DNA from: Candidatus Omnitrophota bacterium
Lineage (GTDB): Bacteria; Omnitrophota; Gorgyraeia; Gygaellales; Profunditerraquicolaceae
Assembly (NCBI GenBank): GCA_026387455.1
Contig: JAPLLR010000027.1
Coordinates: forward strand, 1 to 35,317
Length of the DNA stretch: 35,317 nucleotides
Reading direction: 5' to 3'
In this document: positions 6,884-15,284 of the stretch, piece after piece
Layout: each line of letters opens with the position of its first letter
How positions within the stretch are numbered: position 1 is the stretch's first letter
Translations under genes and position numbers: made by a program
Notes under the pieces: generated by a model
Databases searched by the model: none
What the model saw: only the letters and a program-made list of their open reading frames with translations
What the model was told of the DNA's origin: nothing

Positions 6884-8472
6884 CCAAAGACACATTTTTC
6901 GGCCGTAAGCTTTGTCTGGATATCCTCAATAAGCGGGTAAGCGACTTAAAAGACGGCTACCGTCAGAATATCGCTATAGTTGGAGATGAGTTGGTGGGAA
7001 AGACAACTCTAGTCTTTCGTTTCCTTGAGTCTTTTTTCGATACCCGCATCATCACTTTGTATGTTGAAGTGCGCCCCGAATCGGTCGCTGCTTTTGCCAG
7101 AAGGTTTATCGGCATCCTGCTTTATAGTTTTCTTGCTAATAGCGGCACTCCTCTTAAAGAAGATATTGATTTTCTTATATTGCGTTCCGAGCGCTATATC
7201 CCGCGCACGGTTGAGAAAATTAGAACGATACTTTGTGCTGTCGATAAAAGAAAGAAAAATAATATTTTTACAGAGTTATTGTCTTTATGCGAGTCAGTGC
7301 ATCAGGAAACCGGAAAATCTAGCGTGGTGATAATGGATGAGTTTCAGAATGTAGAGAACTTAGGCATTGCCAATATCTACCGTGAGTGGTCGCGCTTGCT
7401 TATTTCTCAGAAAAACACCATGTATGTAATCATTAGTTCCATGAAATACAAGACCCGCACCATTCTCTCCAAAGACCTGTCATTATTGTTCGGAAATTTT
7501 GAGATGGTGGCTGTGGAGCCTTTGGATATTGCATCCAGCCAGCAGTATTTAAACCAGAGGCTCTCTGGTATCTGCCTTGATCAGGGGTTAGCCAAATTCA
7601 TAGTCCATTTTACCGGCGGATATCCTTTGTATCTGGAGGTGATCACCGAAGAACTTCTGAAGGTGCAGAACTTGAGCCTGCCGGATATCCTGGATAGGCT
7701 CTTGTTTGATGCATCTGGAACTTTAAATCAGCGTTTTTCAACCTGCATGAAACGTTTTCTAGATCTACCTAACAGCAATGACTATGTTTCTATTTTGTAT
7801 CTGGTGGCAAGCGGCAGAAACAAGGTAAAAGACATCGCCAATGCCCTGAATAAGCCGGTTAAGCAGCTGCAGCTGCGCATCAACCGGCTTATGGAGATGG
7901 ACACTATTACTAGAAACGGTGATTTTCTTGGGATTAATGACCGTGTATTTGGGTTCTGGCTGCGCTTTGTTTACAAAGAGAAATCGCGGTCGCTTACATA
8001 TGATGCTAAATTCCAGAACACAAAGTTTCGTGACCATATCGAGGAGATGATCGGGGAGTATATGAGCAGTTCGCAAAAGCCGGTATTTGAGCGTGTTGCT
8101 GAGCTGATGCGCTCATTTGAGGATGATACCCTGCAGATAGAGAAGCGTAAGTTTAAACTGGACCATTTTCGCGAGGTCAAGCCGGTACAGCTTAATATCG
8201 GAAATCTGAGGCATGGGCTGATCTGCCGTTCGCAGGAAAGCGTGTGGATAGTGGCTTTTAAGACTGAGGCTTTGACAGAGGAAGAGATCACGGCTTTTTC
8301 CAGAGAGTGTAAGAAATTCCGCAGCAAGCTACAAAGAAAGATAATCATTGCTTTTAAGGACTCGGATTCTAACGTCCGGCTGAAAGCGATGGAGGAGAAG
8401 GTCTGGACCTGGGATATCAATAATTTAAACAAGTTTATGGACCTTTATTCCAAACCTCGGGTTATAGTATGA
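6880..8472 (+). CDS. AAA/STAND-like ATPase with winged-helix and uncharacterised C-terminal region
   Basis: This 530-residue protein carries a P-loop ATPase of the type found in archaeal-type ATPases (PF01637). Walker A is GDELVGKT at 35-42 and Walker B is VVIMDEF in the middle of the domain, followed by a sensor-like segment VIISSMKYK and the helical lid (FTGGYPLYLEVI). A winged-helix segment (NKVKDIANALNKPVKQLQLRINRLMEM) and a DUF234-like block (DRVFGFWLRFVYKE) follow. The last 130 residues resemble a restriction-fold-like sensor region of such ATPases, but I cannot name it. Function is unknown. Four-base overlaps on both sides place it in one operon with the NlpD-like lipoprotein and the phosphodiesterase. 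Confidence 0.72.
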   Translation: MTKDTFFGRKLCLDILNKRVSDLKDGYRQNIAIVGDELVGKTTLVFRFLESFFDTRIITLYVEVRPESVAAFARRFIGILLYSFLANSGTPLKEDIDFLILRSERYIPRTVEKIRTILCAVDKRKKNNIFTELLSLCESVHQETGKSSVVIMDEFQNVENLGIANIYREWSRLLISQKNTMYVIISSMKYKTRTILSKDLSLLFGNFEMVAVEPLDIASSQQYLNQRLSGICLDQGLAKFIVHFTGGYPLYLEVITEELLKVQNLSLPDILDRLLFDASGTLNQRFSTCMKRFLDLPNSNDYVSILYLVASGRNKVKDIANALNKPVKQLQLRINRLMEMDTITRNGDFLGINDRVFGFWLRFVYKEKSRSLTYDAKFQNTKFRDHIEEMIGEYMSSSQKPVFERVAELMRSFEDDTLQIEKRKFKLDHFREVKPVQLNIGNLRHGLICRSQESVWIVAFKTEALTEEEITAFSRECKKFRSKLQRKIIIAFKDSDSNVRLKAMEEKVWTWDINNLNKFMDLYSKPRVIV

Positions 8473-8957
8473 GGATAGGCGTTATCTCCGATACCCATAT
8501 TCCGGCCAAGGCCAAAGAGATCCCCAAAGAAGTGTTGGAGGCTTTTAAGAAAGTAGATATGGTCATTCACGCCGGGGACTTGGTGGATTTAAGTGTTCTG
8601 GACCAACTTAAGGAGGTTTGCCCGAATGTATTAGCGGTTTACGGCAACATGGATCCGGAAGCGGTAAGCGAGAAATTACCGCAAAGAATCGTTTTAAACG
8701 CCGGAAACTTTAAAATAGGAGTAACTCACGGTTCTGGCTCACCCGATAGCCTGATGCGCGTGCTTTCCGAGATCTTTAAGCATGATAAAGTAGATGTGAT
8801 AATCTTCGGACACTCCCATGAAGCTTTTAATGAAAAGATTAAAGGAGTGCTATTTTTTAATCCCGGTAGTGCAACCGACAAAATCATTGTCGAGTATAAT
8901 TCCTATGGCATCATTCAAATCAATGGTACAATAGAAGCAAAGATAATTAGATTATGA
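8469..8957 (+). CDS. Metallophosphoesterase, YfcE/MJ0936 family phosphodiesterase
   Basis: This 162-residue calcineurin-like phosphoesterase shows all family metal motifs in order: SDTHIP near the N-terminus, HAGDLVD, YGNMD, VTHGSG and FGHSHEAF, then FNPGSAT. These bind two metal ions for hydrolysis of phosphodiesters; characterised relatives act on model substrates such as bis-pNPP and their natural substrates are uncertain. It is cytosolic and of normal length. Its ATG overlaps the ATPase stop (ATGA) and its own stop overlaps the HIT gene by ATGA, so the genes are probably translated together. Confidence 0.92.
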   Translation: MRIGVISDTHIPAKAKEIPKEVLEAFKKVDMVIHAGDLVDLSVLDQLKEVCPNVLAVYGNMDPEAVSEKLPQRIVLNAGNFKIGVTHGSGSPDSLMRVLSEIFKHDKVDVIIFGHSHEAFNEKIKGVLFFNPGSATDKIIVEYNSYGIIQINGTIEAKIIRL

Positions 8958-9439
8958 CTAAGTCTACTAAGCTCTGGGCTCCCTGGCGTATCAATTATGT
9001 GCAGGGAAAGAAAACTAAGGGTTGTATTTTTTGCCAAGCGGTAAAAACAAAGCGCGACTACGTGGTTTTCAGGACACGGAATTCGCTGGTGTTGTTAAAT
9101 ATTTTTCCTTATAACAACGGACACTTGATGGTTTCGCCACTCAGGCATGTAAACGATACCGCCAAACTGAATCAGGCTGAGATGGTGGATTTATTCGCGG
9201 CAATAAATACGGCTAAGGATTTATTGAAGGTAGTGCTTAAGCCGCAAGGTTTTAACGTTGGGATAAATTTGGGGCACGCCGCGGGCGCAGGTATTACCGG
9301 GCATCTGCATATACATATAGTGCCGCGCTGGGTTGGCGATACCAATTTTATGCCTATTACCGCTCACACAAAAGTGATTTCGCAGTCGCTGAAAGAATTG
9401 CATAAAAAACTGACGCATGCTTACGCAAGATCAAATTAA
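8954..9439 (+). CDS. HIT-family nucleotide hydrolase or phosphorylase
   Basis: HIT proteins cleave nucleotide phosphoanhydride bonds, for example in Ap4A or adenylated compounds. This 161-residue protein has an N-terminal CxxC (KGCIFCQAV) and the histidine triad HLHIHIVPRW close to the C-terminus. The sequence WAPWRINYVQG at the start and MPITAHTKVI after the triad match the Ap4A phosphorylase-like bacterial and archaeal subgroup. It overlaps the phosphodiesterase by four bases and dgt by 23 bases, which fits a nucleotide housekeeping cluster with the dGTPase. Confidence 0.92.
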   Translation: MTKSTKLWAPWRINYVQGKKTKGCIFCQAVKTKRDYVVFRTRNSLVLLNIFPYNNGHLMVSPLRHVNDTAKLNQAEMVDLFAAINTAKDLLKVVLKPQGFNVGINLGHAAGAGITGHLHIHIVPRWVGDTNFMPITAHTKVISQSLKELHKKLTHAYARSN

Positions 9440-10571
9440 GAAATACGAAGACCAGTTGCTGGCGAGTTACGCCATGAAGAGCTCAGCTACCCGTGGCAGA
9501 GCTCATATGGAGTCGGAGCATGCTTACCGCACCTGTTATCAGCGTGACCGGGACAGGATCGTGCATTCCGCGGCTTTCCGCAGGCTGGAATATAAGACTC
9601 AAGTGTTTGTCAATCATGAGGGTGATTATTATCGCACTCGCTTGACACATACCATTGAAGTGGCCCAGATCGCCCGCACTATCGCCGCGGCTTTGCGCCT
9701 GAACGCTGACCTTACCGAAGCGGTCGCTCTAGCTCATGACTTGGGGCATACGCCGTTCGGTCACTCCGGAGAAGACGCGCTTAATGAGCTGATGTCCGGA
9801 CACGGCGGATTTAACCATAATTTTCAAGGGTTAAGAGTAGTGGATTATCTGGAAGAGCGCTATCCGGATTTTCCCGGCCTGAATCTTACCTGGGAAGTAC
9901 GCGAGTGGATAGTCAAGCATTCTTCAGCATTTGATAAGGCGGTTAAAATTAAAGAGTTCCGGCCTAAAGAGGCCCCGACGCTGGAAACACAGGTGGTGGA
10001 TATTGCCGATGAAATAGCCTATGACAACCATGACCTTGACGACGGGATCACTTCTGGGCTGCTTAAGGAATCAGAGCTTGAGAAGCTGGCCATCTGGAAA
10101 GATATATGGTTAGATATTTCCCGTAAGTATGCTAAAATAGACATCAATAAAAAGAAATACCTAATTATACGATCTTTGATCAATATGCAGGTCACGGATT
10201 TGATCCGGGAGACAGAGAAGCGCATCGTAAGCCTTAAGCTAAAATCCTGCGCCGATGTGAAGAAGTCGCGCCTGAAAGTGGTAAGTTTCAGCTCCCAGAT
10301 GATCGCCTTGCGCAAGCCTTTAAGGGAGTTCCTTAAGGAGAGACTCTACCGGCACTATCGCGTGATCAGGATGAGCAATAAGGCCAAGCTTTTTATTCAG
10401 AAACTCTTTGAGTATTATGTGGATAGGCCCGAGGCTTTGCCGACATCCACGCAGAACAAGATCCTCCGAGACGGTGTGCGCAGGGTGGTCTGCGATTATA
10501 TCGCCGGCATGACAGATAGGTACGCGCTAGATGAATACAAAAAGTTATTTGACCCCTACCAGAAAGTATAA
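9417..10571 (+). CDS. dgt: Deoxyguanosinetriphosphate triphosphohydrolase-like protein
   Basis: dGTPases release tripolyphosphate from dGTP and related nucleotides. The 384-residue protein carries the HD-domain signatures RDRDRIVHSAAFRRLEYKTQ, TRLTHTIEVAQIAR, and AHDLGHTPFGHSGEDAL, then VDIADEIAYDNHDLDDGI, all family hallmarks. Its length is close to that of the short bacterial type, sometimes called dGTPase-like because substrate range varies. The start codon at 9417 lies inside the HIT gene; I see no strong ribosome-binding site, so coupling to the upstream gene is likely. The next gene begins 41 bases before its stop. Confidence 0.94.
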   Translation: MLTQDQIKKYEDQLLASYAMKSSATRGRAHMESEHAYRTCYQRDRDRIVHSAAFRRLEYKTQVFVNHEGDYYRTRLTHTIEVAQIARTIAAALRLNADLTEAVALAHDLGHTPFGHSGEDALNELMSGHGGFNHNFQGLRVVDYLEERYPDFPGLNLTWEVREWIVKHSSAFDKAVKIKEFRPKEAPTLETQVVDIADEIAYDNHDLDDGITSGLLKESELEKLAIWKDIWLDISRKYAKIDINKKKYLIIRSLINMQVTDLIRETEKRIVSLKLKSCADVKKSRLKVVSFSSQMIALRKPLREFLKERLYRHYRVIRMSNKAKLFIQKLFEYYVDRPEALPTSTQNKILRDGVRRVVCDYIAGMTDRYALDEYKKLFDPYQKV

Positions 10572-11589
10572 TACCTTAATCTCCTGTATCCACAGCATTT
10601 ATCGGCTGGTAAACTCTACCTACGAATTAAAAGACCTTATCCCGCGCCTGGCGCGCCTCATTGCCCAGATATTTAACGCCCGCGAATGCATGATCCTGCT
10701 TTTGGATTCCACCCGCCGCTATTCCATATTCAAGTGCCAGCTTAGCGATAAGAAAAAACACATAATTGACGTCAAACTTAAGATCACAAACCGGCAAGAA
10801 AAGAAGATCCTAAAAGACCTTTCCTCGATACGCAAGGGCACGTTTTTAGGAGTTCCGCTTATCTCTGAAGATATAATCGGCATGATTATCATCAAGCGTT
10901 CGCCAACTGATAAACCGTTTGACCGGACTGATCAGGAGATGATCATGACTATTGTGGAGCAGGCGATCATCGCGATTAAAAATTTGCAGCTCTACGAAGA
11001 GCAGCAGAAGATCGTTCTTGGTAGCATCAAGTCTTTGGTGACTTTGCTGGATACACGCGTTCCCCAAGAATACACCCATTCGCCGTATTTTAGCCGGCTG
11101 GTCGCGGCTATCGGCCACCAGATGCATCTGGACGAGAAGCAGATCGAGAGTTTGAAATACGCAAGCCTACTGCATGACACGGGAAAAGTAGATATCCCCC
11201 TTGAGATACTCACTAAGACATCCAAGCTCACCGCTAAAGAATACGACATTATTAAGACGCATCCGGTTAAGGGAGCCCAGATCCTGCGGCCGCTGCAGAT
11301 ATTAAAACCGGCGATTCCAATCATCATGCATCATCACGAGCGTTGGGATGGCACAGGATATCCGTCTCGGCTTAAGAAAAACCAGATCCCGCAGGGTGCG
11401 CGTATTATGTCGGTGGCGGATGCTTTTGAGGCCATGGTGTATGGAAGGCCATATCGTGAGAGGATGAATATTGCGGAGGCGGTAAAAGAGATCAAGAAAA
11501 AAAGCGGCTCACAATTTGACCCCAAGGTGGTAGAGTCTTTCTTAAAGGTAGTAAAAAGGATCAATACAAAAAATTACTTGAAATCATGA
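10531..11589 (+). CDS. GAF / HD-GYP domain protein, probable c-di-GMP phosphodiesterase
   Basis: This 352-residue cytosolic protein joins an N-terminal GAF domain (about 20-155) to an HD-GYP domain (about 165-345), the family that degrades cyclic di-GMP. Metal and catalytic residues are in place: H183, the HD pair H215-D216 in LLHDTGK, H244, the HHHE block at 267-270, and WDGTGYP with the GYP triplet at 276-278. The GAF domain lacks an obvious cofactor motif and its signal is unknown. The start lies 41 bases inside dgt; no other ATG precedes the GAF domain. Its 3' end contains the -35 element of the promoter for the SPOR gene. Two PilZ proteins further right could read the same messenger. Confidence 0.9.
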   Translation: MNTKSYLTPTRKYNTLISCIHSIYRLVNSTYELKDLIPRLARLIAQIFNARECMILLLDSTRRYSIFKCQLSDKKKHIIDVKLKITNRQEKKILKDLSSIRKGTFLGVPLISEDIIGMIIIKRSPTDKPFDRTDQEMIMTIVEQAIIAIKNLQLYEEQQKIVLGSIKSLVTLLDTRVPQEYTHSPYFSRLVAAIGHQMHLDEKQIESLKYASLLHDTGKVDIPLEILTKTSKLTAKEYDIIKTHPVKGAQILRPLQILKPAIPIIMHHHERWDGTGYPSRLKKNQIPQGARIMSVADAFEAMVYGRPYRERMNIAEAVKEIKKKSGSQFDPKVVESFLKVVKRINTKNYLKS

Positions 11590-11607
11590 GCTAAAGAGGG
11601 GTATAAT
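11578..11607 (+). promoter_or_regulatory. Sigma-70-type promoter of the SPOR gene
   Basis: TTGAAA at 11578-11583 is followed by an 18-base spacer and a perfect TATAAT at 11602-11607. Only nine bases separate the -10 box from the ATG at 11617, so the transcript would start at about 11614 and have almost no 5' leader. The region between shows no Shine-Dalgarno sequence that such a transcript could contain. Confidence 0.7.
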
Positions 11608-11616
11608 ACTTAAATT

Positions 11617-12216
11617 ATGGAACGTAATAATGCCTATCAGTTGGAGCTTTTTACTCCCGGCGCTAATGCTGGAGTTTTAAAACCGCGCTCGGAGAAAAAG
11701 GCTTTTTTGGCTAGATTTCGCGCCTACGATAAGGTCATTCTGATGATTATTGGGATCGTAGTGACCAGTATTGTTTCTTTTTCTCTGGGCGTAGAAAAAG
11801 GCAAGCAGATATCCATGCGCAAAAGCAGTGCTGTTTTTGACGTGGCTTTAGTAGAAAAGCTTCCACAGGCGCCGCTTATTAAACAGCAGCCGGCGGTTAA
11901 AACTCAGGCTCCGGCTGTGCAGGCGGCAGTAAAGCTAGCTACCGTAGCGGCTACCGGTAATAAAAATGTTGTGGTTATGCCCTCTGTACAGACAGCCATA
12001 GGCAGCTACGCTATTCAGGTGGCAAGCTATAAGACTAAGAGCGCGGCACTTAGAGAATCCGAGGCGCTGAAGAAACAGGGTTTTGTCACGACATTATTGA
12101 CTAAAGGGGATTATATTGTTCTGTGTGTGGGCAATTTTAACAGTAAAGAGAAAGCGCAGACTATGTTACCGCAGCTTGCGAAACGGTATCAGGGTTGCAT
12201 GATCAGGAGGTTGTAA
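11617..12216 (+). CDS. SPOR-domain membrane protein
   Basis: This 199-residue protein has a short cytosolic N-terminus (about 1-40), one transmembrane segment (about 41-60, VILMIIGIVVTSIVSFSLGV), a Pro/Ala/Gln-rich periplasmic linker and a C-terminal SPOR domain (about 128-199, YAIQVASYKTKSAALRESEA onward). SPOR domains bind peptidoglycan strands stripped of stem peptides, mostly at division sites, so a role at the septum is likely. A promoter abuts the start codon. It is followed after six bases by the PVC signature protein gene. Confidence 0.88.
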   Translation: MERNNAYQLELFTPGANAGVLKPRSEKKAFLARFRAYDKVILMIIGIVVTSIVSFSLGVEKGKQISMRKSSAVFDVALVEKLPQAPLIKQQPAVKTQAPAVQAAVKLATVAATGNKNVVVMPSVQTAIGSYAIQVASYKTKSAALRESEALKKQGFVTTLLTKGDYIVLCVGNFNSKEKAQTMLPQLAKRYQGCMIRRL

Positions 12217-12222
12217 AAAGTT

Positions 12223-12513
12223 ATGGGAATACATCCGTCTTTAAAAACATCCGATAAAGTTAATAAAGCGCGTTCGGTAATGAAGCGCTCCGAGCGCATC
12301 AGGAGCATGATAGAAAAGGGCCAGTGGAAGGAAGGCGATGATGTCTACGGGCTGCCCAAGATCAAGGCCGTAAGGATCAAGATTAAGAAGGAAAAAGTGG
12401 AGAAAGCTGCTGATGCTGTTGCCGGAGCCGATGGCGCAGCCGCTCCCGCAGCGGGTGTCGCTAAAGAAGTAGCCCCGGCTAAGGGTGCTGCTAAGGCAGC
12501 AGATAAGAAATAA
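12223..12513 (+). CDS. PVC-superphylum signature small basic protein with Ala/Lys-rich tail
   Basis: Residues 1-55 match the small basic protein family (TIGR04137), described as a signature protein of Planctomycetes, Verrucomicrobia, Chlamydiae and relatives: MGIHPSLKTSDK, then RSVMKRSERIRSMIEKGQW, then EGDDVYGLPKIKAVRIKIKK. The family is thought to bind nucleic acid, but its role is unresolved. This copy is 96 residues because of a C-terminal tail from about residue 56 made of Ala, Gly, Lys, Val and Pro (AADAVAGADGAAAPAAG and similar), which recalls histone-H1-like tails. Typical members end soon after the GLPK block. The gene sits between the SPOR and SH3 protein genes with gaps of a few bases. 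Confidence 0.88.
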   Translation: MGIHPSLKTSDKVNKARSVMKRSERIRSMIEKGQWKEGDDVYGLPKIKAVRIKIKKEKVEKAADAVAGADGAAAPAAGVAKEVAPAKGAAKAADKK

Positions 12514-12516
12514 GGG

Positions 12517-13029
12517 ATGCGTTTTAGCTTACGAAACTTGCTTTTGTGCGCACTGCTAGTGACTCTAGGGTGCGCACATTTTGTTTTTGCGCAAAGCGTC
12601 GTTTCTATGAAGGGCGAAGTTAATTCAGACAACATCAATTTGCGCGCTGATTCCACGCCAGTTTCGGAGGTGATTTGTACTGTAAGTAAGGGGACTAGGG
12701 TAGAAGTGGTCAGGGAGTATTATGACTGGTATAAAATTCGCCTGCCCAAATCCGCGCCCAGCTACATAAAAAAACGCTTTGTCGCCTGCCTTGATGAGGT
12801 GGCCCAGCCTGTCTGCTTTAACGCAAGAGTGATCAATAACCGGGTCAATGTCAGGGCTCGGCCTAATGAAAGCGCGCCGATTCTTGGGAAAGTGGATAGG
12901 ACTCAAAGCCTGGTAATCTTGTCAGAAGATAAAGGCTGGTATAAAATACAGCCAATTCCCAATAGCTACGCCTGGATTCATAAGAAATTTGTAAAGCAGG
13001 AAGCTTACCCCGGCTTATCCGAACCATAA
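12517..13029 (+). CDS. Exported protein with two bacterial SH3 domains
   Basis: The 170-residue protein begins with a signal peptide (RNLLLCALLVTLGCAHFVFAQ, cleavage near residue 26). Two SH3b-like repeats follow: about 34-90 (VNSDNINLRADST, VEVVREYYDWYKIRLP) and about 100-160 (NNRVNVRARPNESAPILGKV, DKGWYKIQPIPNSYAWIHKKF). Such domains commonly bind cell-wall peptides, and this protein contains no catalytic domain. A Cys sits in the signal region (LGC-AH), so lipidation is possible but signal peptidase I cleavage after AQ looks better. It follows the PVC signature gene by three bases; the window suggests an envelope-related operon with the SPOR gene. Confidence 0.85.
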   Translation: MRFSLRNLLLCALLVTLGCAHFVFAQSVVSMKGEVNSDNINLRADSTPVSEVICTVSKGTRVEVVREYYDWYKIRLPKSAPSYIKKRFVACLDEVAQPVCFNARVINNRVNVRARPNESAPILGKVDRTQSLVILSEDKGWYKIQPIPNSYAWIHKKFVKQEAYPGLSEP

Positions 13030-13034
13030 GGGAC

Positions 13035-13063
13035 GCACTTGGCAATCCTTTGTGCCAAGGTGC
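13035..13063. repeat. Hairpin with one bulged base between SH3 and M50 genes
   Basis: GCACTTGGCA at 13035-13044 pairs with TGCCAAGGTGC at 13053-13063, leaving one bulged G and an eight-base loop. There is no U-run after it on either strand, so it is not a standard terminator. It lies 37 bases before the M50 start and could act as a processing or translation-control element. The 70-base gap holds nothing else I recognise. Confidence 0.5.
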
Positions 13064-13099
13064 AATGAAGTCGGGGGTGAAGAGAAGGTTCAGTAATCC

Positions 13100-13726
13100 A
13101 TGAGCAACCTATTAATATCTTTCGTAATATCCTTCGGCCTGCTGATCGTGGCCATGAGCGTGCATGAGTTCGCCCACGGTTGGACTGCCTATAAGCTGGG
13201 GGATATGACCGCCAAGTATTCTGGCAGGCTTACCCTGAATCCTTTGGCGCATATTGACCCTTTCTGGACCCTGCTTTTACCGCTAATCCTTTTTATCAGC
13301 ACTGCCGGACATTTTGTATTCGGCGCGGCAAAGCCAGTGCCTATTAATTACTGGTCCCTGAAGAATCCTCGCAGGGATATGTTCCTGATCGCTTTAAGTG
13401 GTCCTCTTTCTAACTTCATCTTCGCGTTGCTCTTGGCTCAGATAGTCAATGCTTTTGCGCCGCCCGCGATAGTCTCATTTTTAATGTTTAGGCTTATTCT
13501 GATCAATGTTGTTTTAGGAGTTTTCAATCTTATACCTATTCCACCGCTTGATGGCTCGCGTATATTCATGAGCCTTTTGCCGGAAAGCTTGGCGGATAGA
13601 TTCAGCCGTTTGGAACCGGTGGCTTTCATCATACTTTTAGCGCTTTTATGGATGGGGGCGATTGATTATATTCTCTGGCCGGTTGTAGGATTCATCTTAA
13701 GGCTATTACGCATAGGGATGGTCTGA
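13100..13726 (+). CDS. Site-2-protease-like M50 membrane metalloprotease
   Basis: This 208-residue integral membrane protein has the zinc site HEFAH at residues 22-26 within the first membrane segment, and the second site NLIPIPPLDGSRI in a later segment, where Asp is the third ligand. It has several hydrophobic segments and no PDZ or CBS domain, matching the compact M50 group common in bacteria. Such proteases may cleave membrane-bound regulators; the substrate here is unknown. Its stop shares one base with the aroB start (TGATG), so the two are probably coupled despite unrelated functions. Confidence 0.92.
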   Translation: MSNLLISFVISFGLLIVAMSVHEFAHGWTAYKLGDMTAKYSGRLTLNPLAHIDPFWTLLLPLILFISTAGHFVFGAAKPVPINYWSLKNPRRDMFLIALSGPLSNFIFALLLAQIVNAFAPPAIVSFLMFRLILINVVLGVFNLIPIPPLDGSRIFMSLLPESLADRFSRLEPVAFIILLALLWMGAIDYILWPVVGFILRLLRIGMV

Positions 13727-14811
13727 TGCAAAGAATAAAGCTTGATCTAGGGGGTCGTTCATACAATATTATAGTCGGGTTTGATATTCTGCCGGCGCTG
13801 GGTAAAACTTTAAAGAAACTTAATATTGGTACCGACGCCTACATTATTACTAACGCTTTGATCCGCCGGAAATTCGGGGCTAAGCTTGAGGATTCCTTAA
13901 AAGGCGCAGGGTTTACCGTGCGTTTTAAGGTGGTGGCGGATACAGAGAAAAGTAAATCCATTGAAACTGCCGCAGGCGTGATCAGGGACCTCGCGCTCTA
14001 TGATAATAAAAGACGGATATTTGTCATAGCTTTCGGCGGCGGAGTGATTGGAGATCTGAGCGGTTTCGTGGCTTCGATTTATAAGCGCGGCATTCCTTAT
14101 GTTCAGGTGCCTACGACTTTGCTTGCCCAAGTTGATTCCGCGATCGGCGGCAAGACCGCTGTGGATCTTTCCGAAGGAAAGAACCTTGTCGGAGCAATTT
14201 ACCAGCCGCGCCTGGTGTTCAGCGACTGCAAATTTTTATCGAGCTTAAACCCGCGTCAGCTTCGTTCCGGACTGGCTGAGGTGATCAAATACGCGATTAT
14301 CAAAGATAAGTCGTTGTTTAATTATCTTTTCACCAATATCAAAGATATTCTTTTCTGCAAGAGGTCGGCTCTTGAGCGGATAGTTTTATCCTGCAGCAGC
14401 ATTAAGGCTAAAGTTGTCAAGCAGGATGAGAGAGAAGAAAGAGGTATCCGCACCATCCTTAATTTCGGGCATACCGCGGGACACGCCATCGAAGCTGCCG
14501 CGGGATTCACCAAATATACCCATGGCGAGGCCATTGCTTTAGGTATGCTGGTAGCTTGTGAAATAAGCAAGATGCTTGAACTTATTGACGAGCCGCTTGC
14601 TGTTAAAGTCGAGGCATTGATCAGCAAAGCGGGACTACCTACAAAGATCCGCGCGGTTAAGCTGGAAAGAATCATCAGCGCGCATTACCGCGATAAAAAG
14701 TTCATAGGCCCTAGAAACAAGTTTGTTTTGATCGGCGCGATCGGCAAGGTAAAGATCGTGACTAATGTTCCTTTAGAGGTTATTACGGAGTCGTTGAAAA
14801 AAAAGTTTTAG
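13726..14811 (+). CDS. aroB: 3-dehydroquinate synthase
   Basis: AroB cyclises DAHP to 3-dehydroquinate in the shikimate pathway, using NAD and zinc. The 361-residue protein shows the NAD-binding block AFGGGVIGDLSGFVASIYKR, the active-site stretch VPTTLLAQVDSAIGGKTAVD and the metal-binding ILNFGHTAGHAIEA, all at normal spacing. The ATG shares one base with the M50 stop. At its 3' end the TAG stop overlaps the stop of the convergent GspB-like gene by four bases (14808-14811), leaving no room for a terminator between the two. Confidence 0.96.
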   Translation: MQRIKLDLGGRSYNIIVGFDILPALGKTLKKLNIGTDAYIITNALIRRKFGAKLEDSLKGAGFTVRFKVVADTEKSKSIETAAGVIRDLALYDNKRRIFVIAFGGGVIGDLSGFVASIYKRGIPYVQVPTTLLAQVDSAIGGKTAVDLSEGKNLVGAIYQPRLVFSDCKFLSSLNPRQLRSGLAEVIKYAIIKDKSLFNYLFTNIKDILFCKRSALERIVLSCSSIKAKVVKQDEREERGIRTILNFGHTAGHAIEAAAGFTKYTHGEAIALGMLVACEISKMLELIDEPLAVKVEALISKAGLPTKIRAVKLERIISAHYRDKKFIGPRNKFVLIGAIGKVKIVTNVPLEVITESLKKKF

Positions 14812-15284
14812 CGGCTTTGCGTAGTGAGTTTGAATTTTACCCCAGTTGAGGTTTCCAACTCTACATCATCAAGATTTATCTTCCTTACTTTTATCCCTTC
14901 TACTGAATCACCTTGTTTTACCACCTTATTGTTGATCAGCGCATAGCCTTGATTTTTTGAGAAAAATACACCGTTAAGCATGAGAGGGGGGATCATTGGT
15001 TCGATTTTCGCTTCAACTATTACAGCCGGGGCTGCTTTTGGTGGGATAGGGCTTGAGGTTTCTTTGGCTGCGGGTTTAGCTATTTTTGCGGTTTTTGGGC
15101 TGGCAACTGGCGGGGAGAATATCCCAAACATTATGTTGGCGGCAAATATTCCGGCGCAGGCCACTAATGCATAGAGTAGGTAGGAGGTTAATTTGCTTGC
15201 CGAGCGTTCCTTATTTACTTCGGTAATAATATCCTTATTTGTCGAGCGCTCGACTTTTTTCAGGGCGTCATAAATAATGCTCAT
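14808..15284 (-). CDS. GspB-like type II secretion / pilus-assembly protein
   Basis: The 158-residue protein starts with MSIIYDALKKVE, a motif common at the N-terminus of GspB and similar inner-membrane partners of ExeA-type ATPases. One transmembrane segment lies at about 33-55, then a Pro/Ala/Lys-rich linker, then a small C-terminal domain (PLMLNGVFFSKNQGYALINN, VVKQGDSVEGIKVRKI) matching the GspB C-terminal fold. GspA and GspB together help the secretin cross or assemble in the peptidoglycan. It overlaps the ATPase gene by 17 bases. No secretin or pseudopilin genes are in the window. Confidence 0.82.
   Translation of the reverse strand: MSIIYDALKKVERSTNKDIITEVNKERSASKLTSYLLYALVACAGIFAANIMFGIFSPPVASPKTAKIAKPAAKETSSPIPPKAAPAVIVEAKIEPMIPPLMLNGVFFSKNQGYALINNKVVKQGDSVEGIKVRKINLDDVELETSTGVKFKLTTQSR

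Noticed and set aside
10585-10596. Second DnaA-box-like TATCCACAG inside the dgt/HD-GYP junction
   Set aside because: It is within coding sequence and lacks the first T of the consensus; likely chance.
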